This document shows positions 38,035-47,742 of a stretch of DNA of 64,000 bases, piece by piece. The notes beneath the pieces were generated by a model. It saw nothing but the letters and a program-made list of their open reading frames with translations, had not been told where the DNA came from and made no database searches. Numbering within the stretch: position 1 is the first letter of the stretch; each line of letters starts with the position of its first letter. The translations under genes and the position numbers were made by a program. The DNA is taken from assembly GCF_900116905.1 (NCBI RefSeq), contig NZ_FPCG01000003.1:270107-334106 (forward strand), in the 5' to 3' direction. The DNA comes from Micrococcus terreus. GTDB taxonomy: Bacteria; Actinomycetota; Actinomycetes; Actinomycetales; Micrococcaceae.

Positions 38035-39234
38035 TTGCCCTGGGGACTGACCTGGCTGGATGCGGCCCTGCTCCTGATCCTGGTGATGTTCCTGGTGGCC
38101 GGCTACCGTCGCGGGTTCTGGGTCACGCTCGGCACCATGGCGGGGCTGATCGCCGGCGCCATCGCCTCGTTCTTCTCCATCCCCCTCGTCTCATCCTGGG
38201 TCGACGACCCTGCCTGGCGCTGGGTGGCCATCATCGCCGCGGCCATCCTGCTGATCGTCGTGGGCCAGGCCATCGGCGCCGCCATCGGACGGTGGATCCG
38301 GCTGCGTCTGTCCCTGCCGGCGCTGCGCACCGCCGACCGTCTGGCCGGAGCCGTGGCCAACACCGTGGTGGCCGCGGCGCTGATCGGCCTGCTCGCCTTC
38401 TCCGCCGGGACCATGGGTGTGCCGTCCGTGACCTCGGCGGTCTCCCAGTCCCGGGTGATCAGCACCATCAACAAGGTGGCCCCAGATCAGACCAAGGGCA
38501 TGATCGCCCAGATCCGTGCGGCGGTGGCCGGTGCTGGCCTGGTGCCGGAGATCGACCAGCCGGTGGCACCCGAGGCCTCCACCCCCACGGTGGCTCCAAC
38601 GGCTCCGCCGCCCGGTGATGCCCTGACCGAGGCGTCCAAGTCCGTGGTGCGCATCACCGGAACGTCCGTGGAATGCGGTCAGAACCAGACCGGCTCCGGC
38701 TTCGCGATCGCCCCGGACCGGGTGGTCACCAACGCGCACGTGGTCGCCGGTCTGACCGAGCCGGCCGTCGAGCAGATCGATGGGGCCGTCTACGCCGGCC
38801 GTGTGGTCCACTTCGACCCGGAGCGCGACCTGGCCGTGGTGGCCGTGGACGACGCCGACCTGCCCGTTCTGCCCACGGGGGCCGACCTGGAGGACGGCGA
38901 CTCGGCGCACATCATGGGATACCCCGCCGGCGGCCCCTTCTCCCTGGACCCGGCTGAGGTCCAGGCGCGCGGGTCGGTGCCGATCAGCAGCATCTACGGC
39001 GGTGAGACCGGGATGCTGGAGATCTACCAGCTGCATGCCGACGTCCGACAGGGTGGGTCCGGCGGTCCGCTGCTCTCCACGGACGGCTCGGTGGCCGGGG
39101 TGGTCTTCGCCCGTTCCGCCGCCGACGTGGCCGTGGGCTACGCCATCACTGGGGACGAGGCGCGCGATGTGTTCACGCAGGCCGAGGACTGGGAGCGGAC
39201 CGTCTCCACCGGACAGTGCATCCAGGGCGGCTGA
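38035..39234 (+). CDS. MarP-like membrane serine protease (CvpA plus trypsin domain)
   Basis: I start at TTG 38035, five bases after GGAG, giving 399 residues, the size of mycobacterial MarP (Rv3671c); the frame is open upstream to 37945. Four membrane helices form an N-terminal CvpA-like part (residues 1-150). The periplasm-side trypsin fold has catalytic His in TNAHVVAG, Asp in DPERDLAVVAV and Ser in RQGGSGGPLL, with a CGQNQTGSG start and CIQGG end offering a disulfide. MarP protects mycobacteria at low pH; the substrate here is not known. It neighbours crp as in Mycobacterium. Confidence 0.9.
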   Translation: MPWGLTWLDAALLLILVMFLVAGYRRGFWVTLGTMAGLIAGAIASFFSIPLVSSWVDDPAWRWVAIIAAAILLIVVGQAIGAAIGRWIRLRLSLPALRTADRLAGAVANTVVAAALIGLLAFSAGTMGVPSVTSAVSQSRVISTINKVAPDQTKGMIAQIRAAVAGAGLVPEIDQPVAPEASTPTVAPTAPPPGDALTEASKSVVRITGTSVECGQNQTGSGFAIAPDRVVTNAHVVAGLTEPAVEQIDGAVYAGRVVHFDPERDLAVVAVDDADLPVLPTGADLEDGDSAHIMGYPAGGPFSLDPAEVQARGSVPISSIYGGETGMLEIYQLHADVRQGGSGGPLLSTDGSVAGVVFARSAADVAVGYAITGDEARDVFTQAEDWERTVSTGQCIQGG

Positions 39235-39292
39235 TCCACTGCGGAGCTGGATACGGGCCATTCTGTCCACGCTGGACTACCGTGGTCTGCAT

Positions 39293-39307
39293 CACACAGA
39301 CGGTGTG
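39293..39307. promoter_or_regulatory. inverted repeat upstream of the MetPS genes
   Basis: CACAC, five bases, GTGTG lies 57 bases before ATG 39364 of the transporter gene. It may be an operator. It does not match the known McbR site, TAGAC-N6-GTCTA. Confidence 0.3.
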
Positions 39308-39363
39308 CGGTGCGTCCATCCCCTGTGCCGCACTCCGGAGGGACACTGACAAAGGACACGACC

Positions 39364-41070
39364 ATGTCATCCACTTCTGCACCGGCGCGGTCCGGCGCTG
39401 GGCCGGCCCGGAAGATGTCCGGGCGCGAGGAGTTCGCGGGCCGCTGGGCCTTCATCCTCGCGGCCATCGGCTCGGCCGTCGGACTGGGGAACATCTGGCG
39501 CTTCCCCTACATCGCCTACGAGAACGGCGGCGGAGCGTTCATTATCCCGTATCTGGTCGCTCTGCTGACCGCGGGCATCCCCCTGCTGTTCTTCGACTAC
39601 GCAATCGGCCACCGCTTCCGCGGGTCACCCCCGCTGTCGTTCCGCCGGCTGAGCCGCTGGACCGAGTCCATCGGCTGGTGGCAGGTGCTGATCTGCCTGG
39701 TGATCGGAGTGTACTACGCCGCCATCATCGCCTGGGCCATCATGTACACCTGGTTCTCCACCACGAAGGCCTGGGGAGATGACCCCGCTACCTTCCTGAC
39801 TCAGGAGCACCTGCAGGTGGCCGAGGACGTGGCACCCAACCTGGACATCGTCCCCGGGGTCTTCTGGCCCATGCTCGTGGTCTGGGTGATCATCATCCTG
39901 GTGATGGGCTTCGGTGTCCGCCGAGGCGTAGCCATGGCCTCGCTGATCTCCATCCCCGTGCTGGTGCTGATGTTCCTGGTCCTGGTGGTCGTGGCACTCA
40001 CCCTGCCCGGTGCCACGGAGGGACTGAACGCCCTGTTCACCCCCAACTGGGCGGCACTGGCCGACCCTGGAGTGTGGATCGCGGCCTATGGGCAGATCTT
40101 CTTCTCCCTCTCCGTGGGCTTCGGCATCATGATCACCTACGCCTCCTACCTGAAGAAGCGGACCAACCTGACCGGCTCCGGCCTGGTGGTCGGCTTCTCC
40201 AACTCCGGCTTCGAGATCCTGGCCGGCATCGGCGTCTTCTCCGCCCTGGGCTTCATGGCGCAGGCCAGCGGCGTGCAGATCGCCGACGTGGTGGAGTCAG
40301 GCATCGGTCTGGCGTTCATCGCGTTCCCGGCCATCATCTCCGAAGCCCCGATGGGTGCGCTGATCGGCGTGCTCTTCTTCGGCTCCCTGGTCCTGGCGGG
40401 CTTCACCTCGCTGATCTCCATCCTCGAAGTGGTGGTCTCCGCGGTGAAGGACAAGATGGGCTGGGGTCGGTGGACCACGGTGCTGGTGGTCGTGGGACTG
40501 AGCGCGGTGGTCTCCCTGGCCATGTTCTCCACCACCAGTGGACTGAACCTGCTGGACATCACCGACGCCTTCGTCAACAGCTTCGGGATCGTGGGCGCCG
40601 CCCTGGTCTCGGTCCTGGTGGTCGCGGCAGTGCTGGGCCTGCTGGACCGGATGGTGGCGCACCTTAACAGCGTCTCCTCCTTCCGGCTCGGCGCCCTGTT
40701 CAAGGTCATGGTGGGCGTGATCATGCCGATCGTGCTGGCCTACACCTTCCTGTCCGACTTCATCGCCAAGCTCAACGACGGCTACGGGGAGTTCCCGGCC
40801 TGGTTCGTGAACACCTTCGGCTGGGGCATGGTCCTGAGCCTGGTGGTGCTGGCCGTGCTGCTCTCCCTGATCCCGTGGTCCAAGAAGTCCAACCTCCACC
40901 AGGAGCACCTGGACGACGACAGCCCGTTCGTGGAGCACGAGTCGCTGAACCGACGACGGCGGGGCCGCACCCCGGATCGGCTGGAACCGGTCACGGTCTC
41001 GGCTGACGAGGGCTGGACCGAACCTGATGCCGACCCGGCGCACCGCAGTGACTCGCAGAAGGGACTCTGA
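39364..41070 (+). CDS. sodium-dependent NSS-family amino-acid importer (MetP-like)
   Basis: A neurotransmitter:sodium symporter of 568 residues. The opening helix carries SAVGLGNIWRFPY and ENGGGAF, the Na+ and substrate site of the family. About eleven membrane segments follow, ending in LVVLAVLLSLIPW, with a charged cytoplasmic tail of 65 residues. ATG 39364 has AAAGGA about eight bases before it. The downstream gene, three bases away, encodes the small subunit that pairs with MetP-type transporters for methionine or alanine; the substrate is inferred from that partner. Confidence 0.93.
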   Translation: MSSTSAPARSGAGPARKMSGREEFAGRWAFILAAIGSAVGLGNIWRFPYIAYENGGGAFIIPYLVALLTAGIPLLFFDYAIGHRFRGSPPLSFRRLSRWTESIGWWQVLICLVIGVYYAAIIAWAIMYTWFSTTKAWGDDPATFLTQEHLQVAEDVAPNLDIVPGVFWPMLVVWVIIILVMGFGVRRGVAMASLISIPVLVLMFLVLVVVALTLPGATEGLNALFTPNWAALADPGVWIAAYGQIFFSLSVGFGIMITYASYLKKRTNLTGSGLVVGFSNSGFEILAGIGVFSALGFMAQASGVQIADVVESGIGLAFIAFPAIISEAPMGALIGVLFFGSLVLAGFTSLISILEVVVSAVKDKMGWGRWTTVLVVVGLSAVVSLAMFSTTSGLNLLDITDAFVNSFGIVGAALVSVLVVAAVLGLLDRMVAHLNSVSSFRLGALFKVMVGVIMPIVLAYTFLSDFIAKLNDGYGEFPAWFVNTFGWGMVLSLVVLAVLLSLIPWSKKSNLHQEHLDDDSPFVEHESLNRRRRGRTPDRLEPVTVSADEGWTEPDADPAHRSDSQKGL

Positions 41071-41072
41071 CC

Positions 41073-41213
41073 ATGGACCCCATTGCCATCGTCATGATGA
41101 TCATCGCCATCCTCACCGTCTGGGGCGGTCTCGCACTGTCTCTGGTGCACCTGAAGCGCCATCCGGATGAGGAGTCCGGAGACACCACGATCTCCACCGG
41201 CCCCACCACGTAG
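41073..41213 (+). CDS. methionine/alanine importer small subunit (MetS-like)
   Basis: A 46-residue protein, MDPIAIVMMIIAILTVWGG onward, with one membrane helix (about 4-26) followed by LVHLKRHPDEESG, the conserved start of the actinobacterial NSS small subunit. In Corynebacterium glutamicum MetP needs MetS for transport. ATG 41073 is two bases after the transporter stop, so the two are co-translated. It is too short for common gene-length cutoffs and easily missed. Confidence 0.8.
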   Translation: MDPIAIVMMIIAILTVWGGLALSLVHLKRHPDEESGDTTISTGPTT

Positions 41214-41231
41214 AGCCACCCACACCAGACA

Positions 41232-41271
41232 GGGTCCGGCCCCCGCTCCGTCTGGAGTGGGGGCCGGACCC
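41232..41271. terminator. bidirectional hairpin terminator
   Basis: GGGTCCGGCCCCC-CTCC and GGAG-GGGGGCCGGACCC form an almost perfect stem with a short loop, followed by TTCT. It serves the metPS unit and the convergent acs gene. Confidence 0.9.
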
Positions 41272-41307
41272 TTCTGTCGGTCGGTCTGTCGGTCGGCCGG
41301 GTGAGGG

Positions 41308-43401
41308 CTACTTCCGTAGGGACTCGGCGATCTGCTGCATGATCGTCGGATCCGAGAGCGTGGTGGCGTCTCCGGGGTCCCGGCCCTCGGCCACGTCCTT
41401 GAGCAGGCGGCGCATGATCTTGCCCGAGCGGGTCTTGGGCAGCTCCGGCACCACCAGGACGTGCTTGGGCTTGGCGATCGGGCCGATCTCCTTGGCCACG
41501 TGAGCGCGCAGATCTGCCTCGGCCTGCTCGGCCTCGGTCTCAGCGTGCTCCTCCGTGAGGATGACGAAGGCGACGACGGCCTCACCGGTGGTGGCGTCGG
41601 CGGCACCGACCACGGCGGCCTCGGCCACGATCGGATGGGAGACCAGCGCCGATTCGATCTCCGTGGTGGAGAGGCGGTGCCCGGAGACGTTCATGACATC
41701 GTCCACCCGGCCCATCAGCCAGATGTCACCGTCCTCGTCCCGGCGGGCACCGTCCCCGGCGAAGTACATGTCCTGGAACCGGGACCAGTAGGTGTCCTTG
41801 AACCGCTCCGGGTTGCCCCAGATGCCGCGCAGCATGGCCGGCCAGGGATCACGCACCACCAGGAACCCGCCGGAGCCGGCCTCCAAGGTCTCGCCCATTT
41901 CATCCACCACGTCCACCGTGATGCCCGGAACCGGGACCTGGGCCGAACCGGGCTTGGTGGCCGTGACACCGGGCAGCGGGGTGAGCATGTGCGCTCCCGT
42001 CTCGGTCTGCCACCAGGTGTCCACGATCGGGGCAGGGGACTCCTTCCGGGCACCCGGGGTGACGGAGCCGTCGTCGTGCCGGGTGCCGGCACCGTTGTTG
42101 CCGCCGATCACCTCCCGGTACCACATCCAGGCCTCCGGGTTGATGGCCTCACCGACGGTGCCCAGCACCCGCAGGGAGGACAGGTCGAAGGAGTCCGGGA
42201 TGGACCGGCCCCACTTCATGCAGGTCCGGATGGCGGTGGGCGCGGTGTAGAGGATGGTCACACCGTACTTCTGCACAATCTCCCACCAGCGGCCCGAATG
42301 CGGGTGGTCCGGGGTGCCCTCGTAGATCACCTGTGTGGCGCCGTTCACCAGCGGCGCGTAGGTCACATAGGAGTGGCCGGTGACCCAGCCGACGTCCGCG
42401 GTGCACCAGTACACGTCCGTCTCCGGGTGCAGGTCGAAGGTGTCTCGGTGGGTGACCGCGCCCTGGACCAGGTATCCGCCGGTGGTGTGCAGGATGCCCT
42501 TGGGCGTGCCGGTGGTGCCGGAGGTGTAGAGGATGAACAGTGGGTGCTCGGAGTCATGCCAGACCAGCTCATGGTCCTCGGACTGCTCGGCCAGCACCTC
42601 GTGCCACCACAGGTCCCGGCCCTCGGTCATCTCCACGGGCTGCTCGTTGCGCCGGACCACCAGCACATGCTGGACCGACTGGGCCTGGCCTTCGCCGGCC
42701 TGGCCGGACAGCGCGGTGTCCACGGCGGGCTTGAGCGGTGAGGGCTTGCCGCGGCGCCAGGAGCCGTCCGCGGTGACGACCAACTTGGCCTGGGCGTCGT
42801 CGATGCGTGAACGCAGAGCCTCGGCCGAGAAGCCGCCGAAGACCACCGAATGCACGGCACCGATCCGGGCACAGGCGAGCATGGCGACCACCGACTCCAC
42901 GATCATCGGCATGTAGATGGCCACGCGGTCGCCCTGGGTGACTCCCAGGGACTCGAAGGCGTTGGCGGCGCGGCGGACCTCGGCGGCCAGCTCGGCGTAG
43001 GTCCAGCCCCGGGTGTCACCGGGCTCGCCCTCGAAGTGGATCGCCACGCGGTCGCCCAGACCGGCCTCCACATGGCGGTCCAGGGCGTTGTAGGCGGCGT
43101 TGGTGGTGCCGCCCACGAACCACTTCGCGAACGGTGCATCCGACCAGTCCAGGGTCTCGGAGAAGTCCGTGTCCCAGTGCAGCACCTCGCGGGCGCGGCG
43201 GGCCCAATAGGCCAGGCGGTCCTGCTCGGCCTCTTGATAGAGATCCGCCCCGGCCACGGCGTCCTGCGCGAACTGCTCCGAGGGCGGGAAGGTGCGGCCT
43301 TCGTGCATCAGGGTGTCGGTGGTGCCCGACGGCGATGGGCTCGACGCGGTCTGTCCGCTGGGCCCGGCCTGGCCGGTCTGGGGTGCTTCCTGGTCGCTCA
43401 T
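41308..43401 (-). CDS. acs: acetate-CoA ligase
   Basis: Acs makes acetyl-CoA from acetate and ATP. ATG 43401 follows GGAGGAG; the 697-residue length is normal allowing for a Gln/Pro/Ser-rich N-terminus of about 30. Blocks: [29 protein letters not shown] (adenylate-forming loop), [23 protein letters not shown] and [14 protein letters not shown], whose Lys is the site of regulatory acetylation. A Crp-type site lies 70-83 bases upstream. Sirtuin control through Lys acylation is possible, since a sirtuin is encoded in the window, but is inference. Confidence 0.97.
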   Translation of the reverse strand: MSDQEAPQTGQAGPSGQTASSPSPSGTTDTLMHEGRTFPPSEQFAQDAVAGADLYQEAEQDRLAYWARRAREVLHWDTDFSETLDWSDAPFAKWFVGGTTNAAYNALDRHVEAGLGDRVAIHFEGEPGDTRGWTYAELAAEVRRAANAFESLGVTQGDRVAIYMPMIVESVVAMLACARIGAVHSVVFGGFSAEALRSRIDDAQAKLVVTADGSWRRGKPSPLKPAVDTALSGQAGEGQAQSVQHVLVVRRNEQPVEMTEGRDLWWHEVLAEQSEDHELVWHDSEHPLFILYTSGTTGTPKGILHTTGGYLVQGAVTHRDTFDLHPETDVYWCTADVGWVTGHSYVTYAPLVNGATQVIYEGTPDHPHSGRWWEIVQKYGVTILYTAPTAIRTCMKWGRSIPDSFDLSSLRVLGTVGEAINPEAWMWYREVIGGNNGAGTRHDDGSVTPGARKESPAPIVDTWWQTETGAHMLTPLPGVTATKPGSAQVPVPGITVDVVDEMGETLEAGSGGFLVVRDPWPAMLRGIWGNPERFKDTYWSRFQDMYFAGDGARRDEDGDIWLMGRVDDVMNVSGHRLSTTEIESALVSHPIVAEAAVVGAADATTGEAVVAFVILTEEHAETEAEQAEADLRAHVAKEIGPIAKPKHVLVVPELPKTRSGKIMRRLLKDVAEGRDPGDATTLSDPTIMQQIAESLRK

Positions 43402-43470
43402 GCGTGCTCCTCCACGGGTGATGCTGCGGGACGGAGACGGTTCCGTCCGGCCCCCCTGGACAGCGATGAG

Positions 43471-43484
43471 GTGACGGCGGTCAC
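43471..43484. promoter_or_regulatory. Crp/GlxR-like binding site upstream of acs
   Basis: GTGA-CGGCGG-TCAC keeps the core and N6 spacing of the Crp/GlxR consensus TGTGA-N6-TCACA, with the outer T and A replaced by G. It lies 70-83 bases before the acs start. Confidence 0.45.
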
Positions 43485-43666
43485 GCGTCTGGGGCACAGC
43501 CTAGCGTCGTGCGCATGACACCGGTAGGTGCGACTGGTTCAATGGGCGGAGACTGAGCGGTCACCCCACGCACCGGGGCGGCCGAGTGACCGTGCATGAG
43601 CCTGTCCGTGGCACGGTGTAGAGATGCACAGACAACGCAACACTGCGTCATGCGTGAGGGGTAGAG

Positions 43667-45010
43667 ATGTCTTCCACAGTGTCACCGGGGCCGGAACCGT
43701 CCGCTGATCAGACGGCCGTGCCGCACCGGCAGGTGCCGGGTCCCGGACGGACCGCCGGACTGCAGCTGTCCGGATGGGCGATCGGCTTCCTGGTCTCGGT
43801 GGCCGTGGTGCTGATCGGCTCCGTGGTGCCGCTGTGGCCCGGCGGACAGAACCTCTGGACGCTCTCCGGCCTGTTCCTGCTCGGCGTGGGCGTGGTGGCC
43901 CCGCTGACGGCGGCCGGGCTCGAGATCGCCCGGGCCGCCGGAACAGGGCAGGACGGGCACGAGCCGCGAGTGGGCTCCCTGACCACCGACCAGTTCAGCC
44001 ATGTGGTCTCCTGGCTGGCGTTCGCCCACTTCTTCCTGCTCTCCGTCACCACGCTGAACCCGGTGGCCCTGGTGGGCCTGGTGGGAGCGATCGGCATGCT
44101 GGTGTGCTCGCCGCTGCGGTTCCTGTTCGGCGGACGCGCTGCGGCCGCCCGGCCAGGGAGGCGTGCCGGAACCGGTGACCGGCTGGAGGACGGTTCTGCC
44201 GAGGCTGGCGGCCAGCTGCCCGCCGGACCGGAGACTCCCGAGGACATCCAGGCCTCCTGGCAGTCCGCTCAGGCCGGATGGCAGCCGGCCGGTGAGACCG
44301 GGTGGTACACCGCCACCGGACGTCAGCAGGGCAGCTGGAGTGCGAACGAGGACGCCTCACCGTCAGCCGCGCAGCCGGCACCGGGGCAGACCGCACCGGG
44401 CGCTGATGCCCCCGCCGGTCCCTCCAGCCAGGCGGCAGGACAGCCGAGCGTGTGGGAGATCGACCCCCACGAGCAGGAGGTCTCCGCCGAGCAGACCGTG
44501 CTGCGCTCGGAGCTGCGCACCCAGATCCAGGACGAGGACCTCGAGTCGAGGCCCGGCACCGGGCCGGACCTGGTCGGCGACTCCGGTGCCGACCCAGACG
44601 CCGAGCTGGGCATGACCCGGCTCAGTGACCGCGCCGCCCACGGCGGCGCACCGGCCGCATCGCTCACCGCCACCGCGCCGGAGGCGAGCGGAGGCACCCC
44701 GGCCGGCGGCAGCGGCGCCGTCGGGACCGCCGGCCTGGGAGGGCAGCCCCAGCAGGGCGAGGCGATCTCCGCGGAGTCCGCCGAGCAGGCCACCACGCCG
44801 CGCGGTGCCGAGCCGGCCCAGTACGAGGCGTTCTGGTTCGCCGTGGGCTCCCCTCGGCAGGCGGTCGGACCGGACGGCAGTCCCCTCTTCGCGCTGGAGC
44901 CGGGCGGCTGGATCCTGGCCCTGGAGGACCGCGGGGACGAGTTCCTGGTGCAGAACACCGACGGCCGCACCGGCGTGCTGCGGGACCTGCGGGACATCGA
45001 GCGGGCGTGA
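43667..45010 (+). CDS. membrane protein with C-terminal SH3-like segment
   Basis: A 447-residue protein: hydrophobic segments near 38-60, 65-85 and 115-150, then a long Ala/Gly/Pro/Glu-rich region (about 160-370), and finally a compact stretch [14 protein letters not shown]...[17 protein letters not shown] that resembles a small beta-barrel (SH3-like). I cannot name a family. ATG 43667 follows GAGGGGTAGAG. It is divergent from acs and overlaps nothing; nth begins eight bases downstream, so it probably shares an operon with nth and the NUDIX gene. Confidence 0.6.
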   Translation: MSSTVSPGPEPSADQTAVPHRQVPGPGRTAGLQLSGWAIGFLVSVAVVLIGSVVPLWPGGQNLWTLSGLFLLGVGVVAPLTAAGLEIARAAGTGQDGHEPRVGSLTTDQFSHVVSWLAFAHFFLLSVTTLNPVALVGLVGAIGMLVCSPLRFLFGGRAAAARPGRRAGTGDRLEDGSAEAGGQLPAGPETPEDIQASWQSAQAGWQPAGETGWYTATGRQQGSWSANEDASPSAAQPAPGQTAPGADAPAGPSSQAAGQPSVWEIDPHEQEVSAEQTVLRSELRTQIQDEDLESRPGTGPDLVGDSGADPDAELGMTRLSDRAAHGGAPAASLTATAPEASGGTPAGGSGAVGTAGLGGQPQQGEAISAESAEQATTPRGAEPAQYEAFWFAVGSPRQAVGPDGSPLFALEPGGWILALEDRGDEFLVQNTDGRTGVLRDLRDIERA

Positions 45011-45017
45011 GCAGGAC

Positions 45018-45818
45018 GTGACCGGCGAGCAGACCCCCACCGGCGAGACCCGGCTGGCCCTGAAGCGCCGCGCCCGCAGGATCCACCGGGACCTGGGGCA
45101 GGCCTACCCCTATGCGGTGGCCGAACTGGACTTCACCACTCCGTTCGAGCTGCTGGTGGCCACCGTGCTCTCGGCCCAGACCACGGACGTGCGGGTGAAC
45201 ATGACCACCCCGGCGCTGTTCGCCCGGTTCCCGGACGCCGAGGCGATGGCGCACGCGGATGAGCGGGAGCTGCAGGAGCTGGTGCGGCCCACCGGGTTCT
45301 ACCGCAACAAGGCCGCCGCCATCCAGGGGCTCTCCCGTGCGCTGGTGGACCGGTTCGGCGGGGAGGTCCCGGGGAAGCTCGAGGACCTGGTGACCCTGCC
45401 CGGCGTGGGGCGCAAGACCGCGTTCGTGGTGCTGGGCAACGCGTTCGGCCAGCCCGGCATCACCGTGGACACGCACTTCGGACGGCTCGCTCGGCGACTG
45501 GGCTTCACGGACCAGACCGATCCGGTCAAGGTGGAGCACGAGGTGGCCGCGCTGTTCGAGAAGCGCGACTGGACGGACCTGTCCAACCGGCTGGTGTTCC
45601 ACGGTCGGCGGGTCTGCCACGCGAAACGCCCGGCCTGCGGTGCCTGCCCGGTGGCCCGGCTGTGCCCGTCCTACGGGGAGGGCGAGACGGACCCGGAGTC
45701 GGCGAAGACACTGTTGAAGTATGAGCTGGCACCGGGCCGCGAGGAGCTGCTGGAGCGGATGCTGGCCGGGGCCACGCGCGCCCAGCTGCGTGCCGAGGGC
45801 TACGGGCTGGGGGCCTGA
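45018..45818 (+). CDS. nth: endonuclease III
   Basis: A base-excision DNA glycosylase with AP-lyase activity for oxidised pyrimidines. Blocks: [14 protein letters not shown], the helix-hairpin-helix LPGVGRKTA with catalytic Lys, [13 protein letters not shown] with catalytic Asp, and the 4Fe-4S ligands C-x6-C-x2-C-x5-C in the C-terminal [18 protein letters not shown] use GTG 45018, eight bases after the upstream stop; the longer frame from 44625 is a shadow. Length 266. In mycobacteria nth is close to crp and marP; here it is on the other strand, 7 kb away from crp. Confidence 0.95.
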   Translation: MTGEQTPTGETRLALKRRARRIHRDLGQAYPYAVAELDFTTPFELLVATVLSAQTTDVRVNMTTPALFARFPDAEAMAHADERELQELVRPTGFYRNKAAAIQGLSRALVDRFGGEVPGKLEDLVTLPGVGRKTAFVVLGNAFGQPGITVDTHFGRLARRLGFTDQTDPVKVEHEVAALFEKRDWTDLSNRLVFHGRRVCHAKRPACGACPVARLCPSYGEGETDPESAKTLLKYELAPGREELLERMLAGATRAQLRAEGYGLGA

Positions 45819-45820
45819 GC

Positions 45821-46675
45821 GTGGAGGACGGAGCCCGCATGTACCCGCCACGCCGCGGGAACGAGCCTGCGCAGCACCCGGCCCCACCGGACACCGCCGG
45901 GGCCCTGGCTGACCTGCGCGCCCTGGTGGGGCGCTACGGGACACTGAGTCCGGAGGTGGCCTCCCGTGCCCCGGCCGGTCATGAGGACAGACTTCCCGAC
46001 GGCGGCGGGCCGGGATGGGACTTCCAGCTCGCCGGGCTGCCCCCGCTGGTGAATGCGCGCGAGTCAGCGGTGCTGGTGCTGTTTGGCGCCCTGGACGACC
46101 GCCCCTCCCACCACCACACCTCGGCGGTGCCCGAGGACCTGGACATCCTGCTGACCCAGCGTGCGGTCACCCTGCGCAAACACCCCGGCCAGGTGGCGTT
46201 CCCCGGCGGCATGCGGGATCCCGAGGACTCCTCCATGACCGCGTGCGCGCTGCGTGAGGCGGAGGAGGAGACTGGGCTGGACGTGTCCGGGGTGAAGGTG
46301 ATCGGGCAGCTGCCGCCGGCCCCGCTGACGGTCACCAACTTCCTGGTCACCCCTGTGATCGGCTGGTGGGACCGGCCCTCGGACGTGTTCGTGGTGGACG
46401 AGGGCGAGGCCTCCCGCGTGTTCCGCGTGCCGGTGGCCGACCTGGTGGACCCGGCCAACCGCCTCACCACCGCGCGTGCCCCGGAGCCCTCAGTGGGTGC
46501 CCGGCGGTTCAAGAGCCCCGGCTTCCAGGTCTCCGACACCCTGGTCTGGGGGTTCACCGCGATCCTGCTGGACCGCATGCTCGAGCTGCTCGGCTGGGCC
46601 CAGCCCTGGGACCGGAACCGGATCCTGGACGTCTCCGGGTGGGACGGGACCACGCCGCCGCCGCGGCTGGACTGA
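45821..46675 (+). CDS. NUDIX hydrolase, CoA-pyrophosphatase-like
   Basis: The Nudix box is intact: GQVAFPGGMRDPEDSSMTACALREAEEETGL, i.e. GGx5E and REAEEETG, near residues 126-150, with LRKHPG just before it as in the YeaB/Nudt7-type CoA pyrophosphatases. 284 residues long. GTG 45821 begins two bases after the nth stop; ATG 45839 is an alternative. Likely role is hydrolysis of CoA and its oxidised forms, but other nucleoside diphosphate substrates are possible. Adjacent to nth as in mycobacteria. Confidence 0.88.
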   Translation: MEDGARMYPPRRGNEPAQHPAPPDTAGALADLRALVGRYGTLSPEVASRAPAGHEDRLPDGGGPGWDFQLAGLPPLVNARESAVLVLFGALDDRPSHHHTSAVPEDLDILLTQRAVTLRKHPGQVAFPGGMRDPEDSSMTACALREAEEETGLDVSGVKVIGQLPPAPLTVTNFLVTPVIGWWDRPSDVFVVDEGEASRVFRVPVADLVDPANRLTTARAPEPSVGARRFKSPGFQVSDTLVWGFTAILLDRMLELLGWAQPWDRNRILDVSGWDGTTPPPRLD

Positions 46676-46730
46676 CCTCTCCGTCCGGCGCCGGGCCGAC
46701 TCCTGCACAGCCGACCTGGTGACCTGAGTC

Positions 46731-46788
46731 GTGCCCAGGCGGGCCGAACGCCCTGGGGCGGGGCCGTCGTCGGGCCCAGGCTGGAGAC
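46731..46788 (+). other. GC-rich leader of the tad locus with motif copy
   Basis: This gap holds an exact 12-mer GCCGTCGTCGGG (46763-46774) between imperfect CCTGGG and CCCAGG arms. It might act as a terminator of the NUDIX gene or be part of the tad promoter. I see no good -10. Confidence 0.3.
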
Positions 46789-47742
46789 ATGCCTGCTCCA
46801 CGACTCCTCATCCCGCGATCCCGGCCTGTCCCCCTGCCGCCCACGGAGCTCCACCTGCACGGCGGGCCGGGTGTGCCGGGGCCGGATGCGCGGTTCTGGG
46901 CCGCCGCCTGTGCGGCCGCAGCCGGCCTGCGCCTGGTGGTCGAGGAGATTCCCGACGACGGCCGGCCGCCGTCCCCGGCCCAGCTCACCCTGCGTGCCCC
47001 GCAGGAGGGGCAGGCTGAGCGATCGGGGCAGGCTGAGCGTGACGAGGCTGCAGAGTCCGGCTGGGAGCTGTGGGCGCCCGCGGGACCGGGCAGACCGGCG
47101 GTCCCGTGTGCACGGGTGGAGCTGCCCGGGGACCGGGAGCGGCTCGTGCAGCTGCTGCTGGAGTGCGCGGGGCCCGGGGGAGCGGGAACCGGGCTGGTGC
47201 TGTGCCATGCCGCGAGTGAGGGCGAGGCTGATCCTGGACCCGATGCTGACAGGCGCCCAGGGCTGGCGTGGAGCGTGGCCCGGCTGCTGTCCGCACCACG
47301 GCACGGCGTCAGCGTGGACCTGCCCTCCGCACGAGTGGACGGCATGGACGCGGCGCTCCTGGGCGAGGACCTCTCACCGGAGCGGATGGCGCGGCTGCTG
47401 AGCATGCCTGCTCCGGGGGCCGTGGTGGTGGACGTGGGCGCGGATCGAGACCTGGCCGAGCGGCTGCATCCAGCGGCCACGCTCGGGGTGATGATCGGTA
47501 CGGGGGCACGCGCACCGGACCCGCCCGGGCCGGACTGGATCGGTGTGCGCGTCCAGGGACGGATCGGTCAGGGGCAGGGGCCAGCAGACTGGGCGCGTCA
47601 CCTGGGGCGCCGCAGCGCGCTGGACCTGGGCGCCCGGGTGGAGCTCGCCGTGGAGCAGCGCCGTGTGACGCACACTGAGCCGGCGGCCCACGGTCAACCC
47701 GCCCTCCCGTCACGGCGCTCCCTGCGCGGGGCACGGTCATGA
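46789..47742 (+). CDS. Ssd/CpaE-like protein, degenerate, first gene of the tad locus
   Basis: A 317-residue Ala/Pro/Arg-rich protein with no clear motif. Position, size and the N-terminal LHLHGGPGVPGPDARFW followed by AAAAGLRLVVEE fit the Ssd (septum site-determining) protein that heads tad loci in mycobacteria (Rv3660c). Its MinD-like part should contain a Walker-type P-loop, but I find none; only a weak GVSVDLPSARVDG remains. It may be a divergent or dead ATPase. Its TGA overlaps the TadA start ATG (47739-47742). Confidence rests mostly on context. Confidence 0.5.
   Translation: MPAPRLLIPRSRPVPLPPTELHLHGGPGVPGPDARFWAAACAAAAGLRLVVEEIPDDGRPPSPAQLTLRAPQEGQAERSGQAERDEAAESGWELWAPAGPGRPAVPCARVELPGDRERLVQLLLECAGPGGAGTGLVLCHAASEGEADPGPDADRRPGLAWSVARLLSAPRHGVSVDLPSARVDGMDAALLGEDLSPERMARLLSMPAPGAVVVDVGADRDLAERLHPAATLGVMIGTGARAPDPPGPDWIGVRVQGRIGQGQGPADWARHLGRRSALDLGARVELAVEQRRVTHTEPAAHGQPALPSRRSLRGARS

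Noticed and set aside
39293..39307. McbR operator before metP
   Set aside because: The repeat CACAC-N5-GTGTG does not match TAGAC-N6-GTCTA; kept only as an unnamed repeat.
46731..46788. confident terminator before the Ssd-like gene
   Set aside because: Arms are imperfect and no single stem explains the region; listed as an undecided leader instead.
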